DNA of 64,000 bases, from positions 1-64,000 of the forward strand of contig NZ_JAVBHX010000002.1 in the NCBI RefSeq assembly GCF_030732065.1, written 5' to 3'. The stretch's first letter is position 1. Every line of letters starts with the position of its first letter. A program made the position numbers and the translations under genes. The notes under the pieces were generated by a model. That model was given only the letters and a program-made list of their open reading frames with translations. It had not been told where the DNA came from and did not search any database. The DNA comes from Oceanimonas aquatica (GTDB lineage Bacteria; Pseudomonadota; Gammaproteobacteria; Enterobacterales; Aeromonadaceae). Of the stretch, positions 28,940 through 38,397 are shown in pieces.

Positions 28940-29448
28940 TGTTGCGCCAGTGGGTTCGCAGCAGAATGCCCAGCCAGGAGACGCTGCGCCAACACAAGGC
29001 CCTGCGCCTGTTCGGGGATCGCTTGCTCGACCCGGACTACTGGTTCTGCAACCGCCATTCCGCCGCCGTGGCGGTAGCCGCCGGCCTGTTTGCCGCCTGG
29101 CTGCCCCTGCCCATGCACACCCTGGTTGCCATTGCCCTCGCGGTGCTGATGCGTGGCTACCTGCCGCTGGCCATTGCCATGGTATGGGTCAACAACCCGC
29201 TGACCATAGCCCCCATGTTTTATTTCGCCTACCAGCTGGGCCGGCAGTTGCTGGGCCACCCGGAAGTGGTGTTTACCGCCACCTTTTCACTGGAGCACGA
29301 CGCCCTGGCCGTGGCCCTGCCCCTGCTGACCGGCTGCGCGCTGCTGGCCCTGGTCTCGGCGGCGCTGGGCTGGGCTCTCACCCGCCTGGGCTGGCGCTGG
29401 AAGGTGCAGCTGGCATTACTGCGCCGGCGTGCACGGCGAGAGCCGTAG
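28939..29448 (+). CDS. DUF2062 membrane protein, copy B
   Basis: A 169-residue paralogue of copy A, sharing the FGDRLLDPDYWFCNRHSAA start region and WVNNPLTIAPMFYFAYQLG. Its ATG overlaps the stop of copy A (TGATG), so the two are translationally coupled. Hydrophobic helices lie at about 42-75 and 120-150, with a basic end. Family members are frequent in gammaproteobacteria near comEC or msbA; the role is not known. A hairpin follows at the stop. Confidence 0.85.
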   Translation: MLRQWVRSRMPSQETLRQHKALRLFGDRLLDPDYWFCNRHSAAVAVAAGLFAAWLPLPMHTLVAIALAVLMRGYLPLAIAMVWVNNPLTIAPMFYFAYQLGRQLLGHPEVVFTATFSLEHDALAVALPLLTGCALLALVSAALGWALTRLGWRWKVQLALLRRRARREP

Positions 29449-29482
29449 CTGGAAGCTTTTACTTCAAGCTTCCAGCTTCAAG
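29447..29482. terminator. Hairpin between convergent genes (GCTTCAAGC repeat)
   Basis: AGCTGGAAGCTT (29447-29458) and AAGCTTCCAGCT (29466-29477) form a perfect 12-base stem with a 7-base loop, followed by another CAAGCT unit. It lacks a strong T run and resembles the repeats at 9380-9412, so it may be a repeat used as a convergent terminator. Confidence 0.6.
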
Positions 29483-29489
29483 CTATGTT

Positions 29490-30731
29490 TTACGCTTCAC
29501 CCAGCAATTGCCTCGGCAGCAGGCGGCCGGCGCGCCAGGCCGGGTACAGGGTGGCGATAAAAATCAGCACCAGGGCCGAGCCGGTCACCAGCCACAGATC
29601 CGCCCAGTGAAACTCGGTGGGAATAAAGTCGATAAAATACACGTCCGGGTTCAGCATACGGTGGCCGGTAAACTGCTCCAGGCCCGCCACCAGCTCCGAC
29701 AGCCGGTTGGCCAGCAGGGCACCCAGCAGGCCACCCACCAACACGCCCACCACACCATTGAGCATGCCCTGCACCACAAAGGCGCCGCGAATTTGCCAGG
29801 GGCCAGCGCCCATGGTCTTGAGAATGGCGATGTCGCCTTTTTTCTCGTTCACCGCCATCACTAGGGTGGAGACGATGTTGAAACTGGCCACCGCCATCAC
29901 CAGCAGCAGCACCACTATCATCAGGGTGCGCACCAGCTGAATGTCACGGTAGATATTGCCCTGACTGTTCATCCAGCTGGTCACGTAAAAGCCCGCCGGC
30001 AGCGGCATGGCCGCATCAAAACTGATGCGATCGGCACGCAGCACCTCGTTCACCTTCAGATGAAAGCCGCTGACCCTGTCATCAAGATCACGCAATTCCT
30101 GGGCATCCCGTATATGGGTGTAACCCAGCACGGTGTCGAGCTGGCCGCCCAGGCGCAGCACGCCCACCAGGGTGAAGGCATGGCGGCGGGGCGAGCCAAA
30201 GCCCTGCTCACCGGGCGCCGGCAACAGCAGGGATACCCTGTCCCCCGTTTTCAAATTCAGCTTGTCGGCAATGGCTTGCCCCAGGATCAGCCCCCGCTCG
30301 CCGGGCTTGAGCGCGTCCAGATTACCGCCATCCAGGTAGGGCCCCAGTGCCGAGATGCGCATTTCCCGTTGTGGGTCCACGCCCTGCAGCCGCACCGCCT
30401 TCAGTGTGGCGCCCTTGCTGAGCAGGCCTTCCAGTGGCACAAAGGGAGCCACCGCCTCCACCCCGGAAGCATGTTCAAGGCTTGACTGCATACCCTGCCA
30501 GCCGGCCACCGGACCGTCGGCGGCGTAAAGCTGACCGTGGGGAAGTACCGACAGAATGCGGTTCTCGAGTTCGCGCTGAAAGCCATTCATGGCCGACAAC
30601 CCCAAAATCAATGCACTCACCCCGATGGCGATACCCAAAATGGAGGCCACCGAAATAAAGGAAATAAAGCGGTTGCGCCGCCGCGCCCGGCTGAAACGCC
30701 AGCCCAGGTACACCGGTAATGGCCGAAACAT
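29490..30731 (-). CDS. lolE: Lipoprotein-releasing ABC permease LolE
   Basis: A 413-residue inner-membrane permease of the LolCDE complex, which extracts outer-membrane lipoproteins and gives them to LolA. There are four transmembrane helices (about 25-48, 268-295, 315-345, 375-398) with a large periplasmic domain between the first two. FISFISVASILGIAIGVSALI and LSAMNGFQRELENRIL match LolE rather than LolC, and it is the last of the three genes as in E. coli. ATG 30731 shares a base with the lolD stop; the GTG one codon upstream is unlikely. Confidence 0.92.
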   Translation of the reverse strand: MFRPLPVYLGWRFSRARRRNRFISFISVASILGIAIGVSALILGLSAMNGFQRELENRILSVLPHGQLYAADGPVAGWQGMQSSLEHASGVEAVAPFVPLEGLLSKGATLKAVRLQGVDPQREMRISALGPYLDGGNLDALKPGERGLILGQAIADKLNLKTGDRVSLLLPAPGEQGFGSPRRHAFTLVGVLRLGGQLDTVLGYTHIRDAQELRDLDDRVSGFHLKVNEVLRADRISFDAAMPLPAGFYVTSWMNSQGNIYRDIQLVRTLMIVVLLLVMAVASFNIVSTLVMAVNEKKGDIAILKTMGAGPWQIRGAFVVQGMLNGVVGVLVGGLLGALLANRLSELVAGLEQFTGHRMLNPDVYFIDFIPTEFHWADLWLVTGSALVLIFIATLYPAWRAGRLLPRQLLGEA

Positions 30732-31411
30732 CACTGCTCCTCCAGATGGCCGCCCACCAGCCTGGCCTGACGGTCAAGCCGTCCCGCCAATGCCAGATCG
30801 TGGGTCACCACCACCAGGCCGGTGCCCAGCTCGCTTTGCAACTCTGCCAGCAGTTCAAACACGTCCGCCGCGCTGTGCGCGTCCAGGTTACCGGTGGGCT
30901 CGTCGGCCAGTACCAGCCGGGGCTTGTTGACCAGCGCCCGGGCAATGGCCACCCGCTGACGCTCTCCGCCGGAAAGCTGGGCCGGGCGATGATCGAGCCG
31001 GTGTGACAGGCCCACTCGGCCCAGCAACGCCTCGGCCCGTGCTTTGGCCTCGGCCACCGGGCGACCGGCGATCAGCAGCGGCATGGCGGCATTTTCCAGG
31101 GCGCTGAATTCGCCCAGCAGGTGATGAAACTGGTATACAAAGCCCAGTTTCTGGTTGCGAAAGCGGGCCTGGGCCCGGTCCGGCAACTGGTGCAGATCCT
31201 GCCCTTCCACCAGCACCCGGCCGGAACTGGGTGTATCCAGGCTGCCCACCAGGTGCAGCAGGGTGCTCTTGCCCGAGCCCGAGCTGCCCACCACCGCCAG
31301 GCTCTCGCCGGCGTTCAGGCCGAGGCTGACCCCGTGCAGTATGCTGACCGAACGTTCGCCGTCGCGGTGGGTTTTGGTCAGGTTCTCAACCGTCAACAAC
31401 GGATTACTCAT
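30731..31411 (-). CDS. lolD: Lipoprotein-releasing ATPase LolD
   Basis: A 226-residue ABC ATPase powering LolCE. It has Walker A VVGSSGSGKST, signature LSGGERQRVAIARAL, Walker B LVLADEPTGNLD and H-loop VVTHD. The start at ATG 31411 (MSNPLLTVENLTK) is chosen over longer in-frame codons lying within lolC; it overlaps lolC by 8 bases. The FVYQFHHLLGEFSALENAAMPLL stretch (broken here for reference only) carries the Q-loop typical of the LolD/MacB subfamily. Confidence 0.95.
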   Translation of the reverse strand: MSNPLLTVENLTKTHRDGERSVSILHGVSLGLNAGESLAVVGSSGSGKSTLLHLVGSLDTPSSGRVLVEGQDLHQLPDRAQARFRNQKLGFVYQFHHLLGEFSALENAAMPLLIAGRPVAEAKARAEALLGRVGLSHRLDHRPAQLSGGERQRVAIARALVNKPRLVLADEPTGNLDAHSAADVFELLAELQSELGTGLVVVTHDLALAGRLDRQARLVGGHLEEQ

Positions 31412-32615
31412 AGCGCAGGGCCTCGGCAGGTTGCACCCAGGACGCCCGCCAGGCCGGATACAGGCTGGCCAGCACGCACAGGGCAAGGGTGGAAAACAAA
31501 ATGGTTATCAGCTGGGCGGGCAGCAGCAGCACCGGCAGCTGACTGCCCCCGGCGGAAGAATAAAAGTTGATACCGAGCACATTGAGCACCGCATCCAGGT
31601 TGAGGGTCAGCAATAACCCCAGGCCAAAGCCCAGCAGGCTGCCCAGCACGCCGCTGAAGCCCCCTTGAATCATGAACACCGCCATCACGCGGCGCCGGCT
31701 CAGTCCCAGGGTTTGCAGCATGGCGATCTCGGCTTCCTTGTCGGTCACCACCATCACCATGGCGGAGAGAATATTGAACGCCGCCACCAGTATGATCAGC
31801 GCCAGCATCAGGCTCATCAGCCGTTTTTCCATGGCCACCGCCTGGAACAGCTCGCCCCGGCTGTGCTGCCAGCTCTCGTATTTGAGGCCGTTATCAAGGG
31901 CCGGCAACCGCTCAAGCTCAAAAGGATCATTCAGCCACAGTCGCAGCCCCGAGGCCTGACCGGGCCGGTAGCGCAGCAGCCGTCCGGCGTCTTCGAGCCG
32001 GGCCAGGGCCACCTGCCGGTCCACGTCCTGGCCGGTAACAAAGGTGCCCACCACGGTAAACAGCCGCTGACTCGGTACGCGCCCAAGCGGCGTAAAGCGG
32101 CTGCCTTCGGTCACCGTGACCCGCACCTTGTCGCCAGGGCCCACTTTCAGCTCCCGGGCCAGACCCGCCCCCAGCACCAGGCTATAGGGCAAATCGCGAA
32201 AATACCCCAGCGTCTGCTCATCCAGCGCGCCCAGCAGCCGGTCGGCCGGGTTGCCCGGCTCCACCCCGTACAGCTCGGCGCCGGTCAGCGCGCCGGGCCC
32301 CTGCACCATGGCCTCGGCGCTGATAAAGGGCGAGCTTGCCACCACCTCGGGCACTCCGGCAAAGCGGTCTGCCTGAGAGGCAGGCTCAGCCAGGCGACGG
32401 GCGTCGTTGGTCACCAGGGCGTGAGGGATCACTCCCAGCAGGTTGGTTTTAAGCTGCTGCTCAAAACCGTTCATCACCGACGACACCAGCATCAGTGCCG
32501 CTACCCCCAGCAAAATGCCGATGGTGGAGAAACCGGAAACAAAGGAGGCAAAACTGCGCCGCCCCCGGGCTCCGGCATAGCGCAGGCCCAGCATCAGCGT
32601 CAGGGGTTGAAACAT
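31404..32615 (-). CDS. lolC: Lipoprotein-releasing ABC permease LolC
   Basis: A 403-residue permease with the same four-helix layout as LolE. The start MFQPLTLMLGLRYAGARG and FSTIGILLGVAALMLVSSVM correspond to E. coli LolC. The periplasmic domain between helices 1 and 2 contains the PHALVTNDARR stretch in the region that in LolC forms the hook for LolA. It is first in lolCDE and divergent from the PilZ-like gene across 92 bases, which must hold both promoters. Confidence 0.93.
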   Translation of the reverse strand: MFQPLTLMLGLRYAGARGRRSFASFVSGFSTIGILLGVAALMLVSSVMNGFEQQLKTNLLGVIPHALVTNDARRLAEPASQADRFAGVPEVVASSPFISAEAMVQGPGALTGAELYGVEPGNPADRLLGALDEQTLGYFRDLPYSLVLGAGLARELKVGPGDKVRVTVTEGSRFTPLGRVPSQRLFTVVGTFVTGQDVDRQVALARLEDAGRLLRYRPGQASGLRLWLNDPFELERLPALDNGLKYESWQHSRGELFQAVAMEKRLMSLMLALIILVAAFNILSAMVMVVTDKEAEIAMLQTLGLSRRRVMAVFMIQGGFSGVLGSLLGFGLGLLLTLNLDAVLNVLGINFYSSAGGSQLPVLLLPAQLITILFSTLALCVLASLYPAWRASWVQPAEALRYE

Positions 32616-32707
32616 GGCATAATCATCCGTTTTTCAAAGGGTTTTACGTCACCCGCAAGTTGCGGAATAATAAAGGCTTGTGACAGGCGCAACAAGAGCA
32701 GCACAGC

Positions 32708-33280
32708 ATGGCAGACCCCTATTTCAGTGTGGAATACAGTGCCCAGGTGAATCTGATCCCCCTTGGCGAGAACGAAACCGTACCCGAGGTGGCGGATCTC
32801 GAGGCCGATATTCCGGCGCCGTTCCGGCTTATCAGCGAAGTCACCCGCATCGATACCAATCAGGCGCGGCTGCTGCGCAACCTGGATGAACACGCCAGTG
32901 AGCTGGTGGACATCATCAACCAGCAGTCCCGCAAAATTGACCTGGTGCTGAGCCATGTACTGGCAGGCCAGGACGATCCGGACTGCCGCTACCGCACCCT
33001 CACTATTGGCGGCGGCGGCTTTGGCTTTGTCTCGCGACATGCCATGACCGAAGGGCAGATTGTGCGCATCAAACTGTTTCTGCCCGAACACTCGGTGGCG
33101 GTATACGGCTATGGTGAAGTACATGCCGAGCCCGAAGCCGATCACTACCGCTGTGACTTTACCGTTATTCGCGAGCAGGACAGAGACGCCCTGATCCGTG
33201 CCAGCCTGCAGCAACAGGCCCGGCAGCTTAAAGCCCGTGCCGAACAACGCGCCCAACAAGACAACAAGCCCGCCTCATGA
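32708..33280 (+). CDS. PilZ-like (cyclic-di-GMP-binding family) protein
   Basis: A 190-residue cytoplasmic protein. A helical N-terminal part (about 40-95, coiled-coil-like) precedes a beta domain (about 97-165) with TIGGGGFGFVSRHAMTEGQ, where the GGG-F-F pattern corresponds to the D/N-x-S-x-x-G face of PilZ domains. The canonical RxxxR motif is not clear: the CRYRTLTIGG start has R-Y-R only. It ends in a Gln/Ala-rich helix. Its stop overlaps the mfd start by 4 bases (ATGA), an arrangement seen in related genera. Binding of cyclic di-GMP is uncertain. Confidence 0.65.
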   Translation: MADPYFSVEYSAQVNLIPLGENETVPEVADLEADIPAPFRLISEVTRIDTNQARLLRNLDEHASELVDIINQQSRKIDLVLSHVLAGQDDPDCRYRTLTIGGGGFGFVSRHAMTEGQIVRIKLFLPEHSVAVYGYGEVHAEPEADHYRCDFTVIREQDRDALIRASLQQQARQLKARAEQRAQQDNKPAS

Positions 33281-36200
33281 TTAACATTTCCAGCCCCGTT
33301 CCCAAGCCCAGGGCCAGCCTGGGCGGCCTGATTGGCAGCAGTCTGGCCCTGGCCATTGCCAACCAGGTAAAACAGCAATCGCAGCGGATGCTGCTGGTGG
33401 TGCCCGACACCCCCACCGCCCTGCGCCTGGAGCAGGAAGTGCGCCATCTGCTCAATGATGACGCCCTGCCGGTGCAACTGCTGCCCGACTGGGAAACCCT
33501 GCCCTTTGATCAGTTCTCGCCCCATCAGGACATTATCTCCCAGCGGCTGGAAACCCTGTACGGCCTGCCCGCACTGAGCCGTGGCCTGCTGATCGTGCCG
33601 GTGACCACCCTGATGCTGCGCACCCCGCCCAGGGACTGGCTGGAGCAAAACAGCCTGCTGCTGAAGGTGGGCGACCGGCTCGACCTGCACCATCTGCGCC
33701 AGCGCCTGGAGCAGGCCGGATACCGGGCGGTGGAGCAGGTGCTGGAGCATGGCGAATTTGCCGCCCGTGGCGCCCTGCTCGACCTGTTCCCCATGGGCGC
33801 CGAAGAGCCGGTACGTATCGACTTTTTCGATGACGAAATCGACACCCTGCGCCCCTTTGACCCGGACACCCAGCGCTCCAAAGACAAGGTCAAGGAAGTG
33901 CGGCTGCTGCCAGCACGGGAGTTCCCTACCGACAGCGCCGCCATCGAGCTGTTCCGCGGCCAGTATCGCGAGCGCTTTGCCCTGCGCAACGAGCCCGAGT
34001 CGCTTTATCACCGCGTCAGCCACGGCCAGCTGCCGCCGGGCATTGAATATTATTTTCCGCTGTTTTTTGAACACACCCAGACCCTGTTCGACGCCCTGCC
34101 CGAGAACATGCAGGTGCTGGCGGTGGGCGACACCGAGCCGGCGGCGCAGGCCTTCTGGCAGGATGTGAACGAACGCTATGAAGACCGCCGCCACGACCTG
34201 CTGCGCCCGCTGCTGGCCCCCGACGAGCTGTATTTAAAGCCCGATGCCCTGATGCACCAGCTTAACCGCTGGCCCCGGCTGCAGCTGAGTCAGGATCCGG
34301 TGCTGGAAAAGGGCGACCGCGTTAATGCCCCGGTGCGGGTGCTGCCCGAGCTTGAAGTAGAACACCAGAAAACCGAGCCCCTGGCGCGGCTGCTGGCCTT
34401 TTGCGAGCAGTTTGCCGGCCGCATTCTGTTTTCGGTGGAAAGCGCCGGCCGGCGTGAAGCCCTGACCGAGCTGCTGGCGGGCTCGTCCCTAAAACTCTCA
34501 CCGGTGAACAGCCTTAACGACTTTGCCGCCGGAACAGACAAGTTTGGCCTGCTGGTCGGCCCGCTGGCGCAGGGCTTTGTGCTGGGCGAGGAATTTGCGC
34601 TGATCTGCGAAGGCGACTTGCTCGGCGGCCGGGTGATCCAGCGCCGGCGGCGGGAAAAGTCCGCCGCCCTCAGCCCGGATACCCTGATCCGCAACCTGGC
34701 GGAGCTGTCCATCGGTCAGCCCGTGGTACACCTGGATCACGGCGTGGGCCGCTACATGGGCCTGCAAAGCCTGGACGCCGGCGGCATGAAGTCGGAATAC
34801 CTGACCCTGGAATACGCCGGCGGCGACAAGCTTTATGTGCCGGTGACCGCCCTGCATCTGGTGGGGCGCTACAGCGGCGCCGACGATCCCACGTTAAACC
34901 GCCTCGGCAACGATGCCTGGGCCAAGGCCAAGCGCAAGGCTGCCGAAAAGGTGCGCGACGTGGCCGCCGAGCTGCTCGACGTGTATGCCCGCCGGGCCGC
35001 CAAGCCGGGCCAGGCAATCAGCCACGACAAGAGCGCCTACCGCCAGTTCTGCGATGCTTTTCCCTTTGAGGAAACCGACGATCAGCTCAAGGCCATTAAC
35101 GCCGTGCTCACCGACATGACCCAACCCAAGGCCATGGACCGGCTGGTGTGCGGCGACGTTGGCTTTGGCAAGACCGAGGTGGCCATGCGTGCCGCCTTTG
35201 TGGCGGTACACGGCAGCAAGCAGGTGGCGGTGCTGGTGCCCACCACCTTGCTGGCCCAGCAGCATTACGACAACTTCCGTGACCGTTTTGCCAACTGGCC
35301 GGTGAAGGTGGAGCTGATCAGCCGCTTCAAGACCGGCAAGGAGCAGGACAAGGCACTGGAAGGGCTGGCGGATGGCAGCATCGACATTGTGATTGGCACC
35401 CACAAGCTGCTGAGCCAGGACGTGCGCTTTAAAGACCTCGGCCTGCTGATCGTGGACGAGGAACACCGCTTTGGCGTGCGCCAGAAAGACAAGATCAAGG
35501 CCCTGCGCGCCGACGTGGACATTCTTACCCTCACCGCCACCCCCATTCCGCGCACCCTCAACATGGCCATGGGCGGCATGCGGGACTTGTCCATTATCGC
35601 CACGCCCCCGGCCAAGCGACTGGCGGTAAAGACCTTTGTGCGCGAGTCGGATCCCACCGTGATCCGCGAGGCGATTCTGCGGGAGCTGAAGCGCGGCGGC
35701 CAGGTGTACTATCTGCACAACGAGGTGCAGACCATCGAAAACAGCCTGGACGCCCTGCGCACCCTGGTGCCCGAGGCCCGCATTGGCATTGCCCACGGCC
35801 AGATGCGCGAGCGCGAGCTGGAAAAGGTGATGTCGGACTTCTATCACCAGCGCTTTAACGTGCTGCTGTGCTCCACCATCATTGAAACCGGCATCGACGT
35901 GCCCACCGCCAACACCATTATCATGGACAGGGCCGACAAGCTGGGCCTGGCGCAACTGCACCAGCTGCGCGGCCGGGTGGGTCGCTCCCATCATCAGGCC
36001 TACGCCTATTTGCTCACCCCCCACCCCAAGCGCATGACCGCCGACGCCAAAAAACGGCTTGAAGCCATTGCCGCGCTGGAAGACCTGGGCGCCGGCTTTG
36101 CCCTGGCCACCCATGATCTGGAAATTCGCGGCGCCGGCGAGCTGCTGGGGGACGAGCAGAGCGGCCAGATCACCGCCATTGGCTTCAGCCTCTACATGGA

Positions 36201-36714
36201 AATGCTGGAGCAGGCGGTGAAGGCACTGCAATCCGGCAAGGAGCCGGCGCTGGATCAGCTGCTGGGCAGCCAGACCGAGATTGAGCTGCGCCTGCCCGCC
36301 CTGTTGCCGGACGACTACATTCCCGATGTTAACATGCGGCTTTCCATGTACAAGCGCATTGCCGCCGCCGAGAACGATGCCGTCCTGCGCGAGCTGCAGG
36401 TGGAGCTGATCGACCGCTTTGGCCTGCTGCCGGAGCCGGGCAAGAACCTGATTGCGCTGTCCGGCCTCAAGGCCCGGGCCAGCGAGCTTGGCATTGAGAA
36501 AATCGACGCCGGCCCGCAAGGGGGAGCCATTACCTTCAGCCAGGACGCCAGGGTCGACCCCGGCTACCTGGTGGGCCTGTTGCAAAGTCAGCCCCGCATC
36601 TACAAAATGGAGGGGCCGACCAAACTGCGCTTTGCCATTCCAAGCAATGATGCCAAGGCTCGACTGGCCCTGGTGGGCGACATGCTGAATGAATTTGCCG
36701 CGCATCAGGCCTGA
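33277..36714 (+). CDS. mfd: Transcription-repair coupling factor
   Basis: An 1145-residue ATPase that removes stalled RNA polymerase and recruits UvrA. The N-terminal UvrB-like module spans about 1-340 and the RNA-polymerase-interacting domain about 470-540. The RecG-like translocase has Walker A GDVGFGKTEVAMRA, LLIVDEEHRFG and the TATPIPRTLNMA motif III. The LGLAQLHQLRGRVGRS and TRG-type motifs come next, and a C-terminal regulatory domain closes it. Length is near the E. coli 1148. Translation is probably coupled to the PilZ-like gene. Confidence 0.97.
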   Translation: MINISSPVPKPRASLGGLIGSSLALAIANQVKQQSQRMLLVVPDTPTALRLEQEVRHLLNDDALPVQLLPDWETLPFDQFSPHQDIISQRLETLYGLPALSRGLLIVPVTTLMLRTPPRDWLEQNSLLLKVGDRLDLHHLRQRLEQAGYRAVEQVLEHGEFAARGALLDLFPMGAEEPVRIDFFDDEIDTLRPFDPDTQRSKDKVKEVRLLPAREFPTDSAAIELFRGQYRERFALRNEPESLYHRVSHGQLPPGIEYYFPLFFEHTQTLFDALPENMQVLAVGDTEPAAQAFWQDVNERYEDRRHDLLRPLLAPDELYLKPDALMHQLNRWPRLQLSQDPVLEKGDRVNAPVRVLPELEVEHQKTEPLARLLAFCEQFAGRILFSVESAGRREALTELLAGSSLKLSPVNSLNDFAAGTDKFGLLVGPLAQGFVLGEEFALICEGDLLGGRVIQRRRREKSAALSPDTLIRNLAELSIGQPVVHLDHGVGRYMGLQSLDAGGMKSEYLTLEYAGGDKLYVPVTALHLVGRYSGADDPTLNRLGNDAWAKAKRKAAEKVRDVAAELLDVYARRAAKPGQAISHDKSAYRQFCDAFPFEETDDQLKAINAVLTDMTQPKAMDRLVCGDVGFGKTEVAMRAAFVAVHGSKQVAVLVPTTLLAQQHYDNFRDRFANWPVKVELISRFKTGKEQDKALEGLADGSIDIVIGTHKLLSQDVRFKDLGLLIVDEEHRFGVRQKDKIKALRADVDILTLTATPIPRTLNMAMGGMRDLSIIATPPAKRLAVKTFVRESDPTVIREAILRELKRGGQVYYLHNEVQTIENSLDALRTLVPEARIGIAHGQMRERELEKVMSDFYHQRFNVLLCSTIIETGIDVPTANTIIMDRADKLGLAQLHQLRGRVGRSHHQAYAYLLTPHPKRMTADAKKRLEAIAALEDLGAGFALATHDLEIRGAGELLGDEQSGQITAIGFSLYMEMLEQAVKALQSGKEPALDQLLGSQTEIELRLPALLPDDYIPDVNMRLSMYKRIAAAENDAVLRELQVELIDRFGLLPEPGKNLIALSGLKARASELGIEKIDAGPQGGAITFSQDARVDPGYLVGLLQSQPRIYKMEGPTKLRFAIPSNDAKARLALVGDMLNEFAAHQA

Positions 36715-36807
36715 TGCGCACTCCCAGGGACGGGACTTGATAACACACACAACCGCGCCAGCCACACCGGCGCTGACGTTGCGCTATATCACCCTGACCG
36801 AGACGTA

Positions 36808-38253
36808 ATGAACACAACATCCTGCGCCGCTTATGCCCAGCGCCCGCTTAGGGTAGGCATTCTGGGAGGCGGCATTGCCGGCGCCACCGTGGCGCTGCGC
36901 CTGACCGACATGGGCATTCACACCCTGCTGCTGGAAAGCAGCACCGGCCTGGTCAACGGCCCGCCCATCTGCCACCTGCACGCGGGGGGCAACCTCTACC
37001 GCGAGATTAGCGACCAGCAGTGCCTGACCCTGCTGCGCCAGTCCATTGCCTCGGTACGGGCCTACCCCCACAGCATTAACCGCCGCCCCACCGTGATTGC
37101 AGTGCCGGTGACCGACGCCGGTGATCCCGAGGCGTTATTGCCCCGGTTGCGCCAGGTGGCGCGGGAATACCAGCTGCTGGTGAACGAAGACCCTGCCAAC
37201 AAAGTGCTGGGCGAGCCAGACGACTACTACCGCTGCTATGAGCGCGAAGAATTTGAAGCGCTGGCAAAGCGGCCACTGCCGGCCCGCGCCGAAAGTCACG
37301 ACGACTGGATGATCCCCCTGGCGCACCAGCTGGATGCGGACAGGCTGAAGTTTCCGCTGATCCTGGTGCAGGAATACGGCTGGAGCCTGTTTCGCATGGC
37401 CGCCACCGCCACCCTGGCGCTGAGCGACTCCCCCCTGTGCGATCTGCGCCTGAACACCCGCGCCACTCACCTGGAGCAGCACGAATGCAGCTGGCTGGTG
37501 CAAAGCGTGGGCCCACGGGGAGAGCGGGTGGATGAAGTGGACTTTCTGGTGAACGCCTGCGGTTTTCGCACCGGGCTGGTGGACGACATGGCCGGCTACC
37601 GCCGCCAGCGGCTGGTGGAATACAAGGCCGCCTACCTGGCCCGCTGGTCCGGTGCCGCCGACTGGCCCGAAGTCATTTTTCACGGCGAGCGCGGCACCCC
37701 CGAAGGCATGGCTCAGCTGACCCCCTACCCCGGCGGCCTGTTTCAGCTGCACGGCATGACCGACGCCATTACCCTGTTCAAGAACGGTCTGGTGGCCAGC
37801 CCCGAGCACAGCGCCCAGCCGCGCCTGCCTGAACCCTATCGCCAGCAGCTGGATCAGGGCTGGAGCCAGGACGACAGCGAGGCCCGCACCCAGCGCGCCA
37901 TTGAACACCTGGCCCGGCTGCTGCCGGACTTTGGCCGTGCCACTCCCGGTGGCAAACCGCTGTTTGGCGCCCAGCAAATACCGGGCAGCGATCCCAAACT
38001 GCGCGCCGCCGATGTGTCCTTTGAAGGCCACCACTACGCCCGGGTGGAAATCGTCAAGGCCAGCTCCGCCCTTACCGCCGCCGACCGCATTGTGGACAAG
38101 CTCACCGAGCTGGGATGGCTCACCAGTACCGGTCCGCTCAGCCCGGTTCTGGCCCTGAGCCAGCAGCAAAGCGCCACCGAGGTGGAAAGCACCGCCATAA
38201 AGCTGGCCGAGGCCCGCGGCTACCCTCGGGAGCTCGCCGAAAACGGCTGGTGA
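36808..38253 (+). CDS. FAD-dependent oxidoreductase (DAO-like)
   Basis: A 481-residue flavoprotein. VGILGGGIAGATVALRLTD near residue 16 is the dinucleotide-binding motif with LLLESS as its second strand; NACGFRTGLVDDMAGYR near 252 is a later conserved flavin-fold segment. No signal peptide is present. The substrate is not evident; the FxxEYGWSLFRMA and HAGGNLYREIS stretches may help place it in a family search. It is downstream of mfd by 93 bases on the same strand and is followed by a palindromic repeat. Confidence 0.7.
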   Translation: MNTTSCAAYAQRPLRVGILGGGIAGATVALRLTDMGIHTLLLESSTGLVNGPPICHLHAGGNLYREISDQQCLTLLRQSIASVRAYPHSINRRPTVIAVPVTDAGDPEALLPRLRQVAREYQLLVNEDPANKVLGEPDDYYRCYEREEFEALAKRPLPARAESHDDWMIPLAHQLDADRLKFPLILVQEYGWSLFRMAATATLALSDSPLCDLRLNTRATHLEQHECSWLVQSVGPRGERVDEVDFLVNACGFRTGLVDDMAGYRRQRLVEYKAAYLARWSGAADWPEVIFHGERGTPEGMAQLTPYPGGLFQLHGMTDAITLFKNGLVASPEHSAQPRLPEPYRQQLDQGWSQDDSEARTQRAIEHLARLLPDFGRATPGGKPLFGAQQIPGSDPKLRAADVSFEGHHYARVEIVKASSALTAADRIVDKLTELGWLTSTGPLSPVLALSQQQSATEVESTAIKLAEARGYPRELAENGW

Positions 38254-38286
38254 GGCTGTAAAGGGGATTGGAGACTCGAAACAGTC

Positions 38287-38311
38287 GTCATGCCGGCCCC
38301 CGAGCCGGCAT
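38287..38311 (+). repeat. GTCATGCCGGC...GCCGGCAT palindrome
   Basis: ATGCCGGC / GCCGGCAT around CCCCGA in the gap after the FAD oxidoreductase. It is related in form to the repeats at 39654 and 47449 and may act as a terminator stem, though no T run follows. Confidence 0.55.
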
Positions 38312-38397
38312 CTGCTCCTCCCCCAAAAAACAAGAGGCCTGTCACAAAATTCTGGTAAATTACGCTCATTGCGACTGACAGCAGCAAAGGAGTATTA

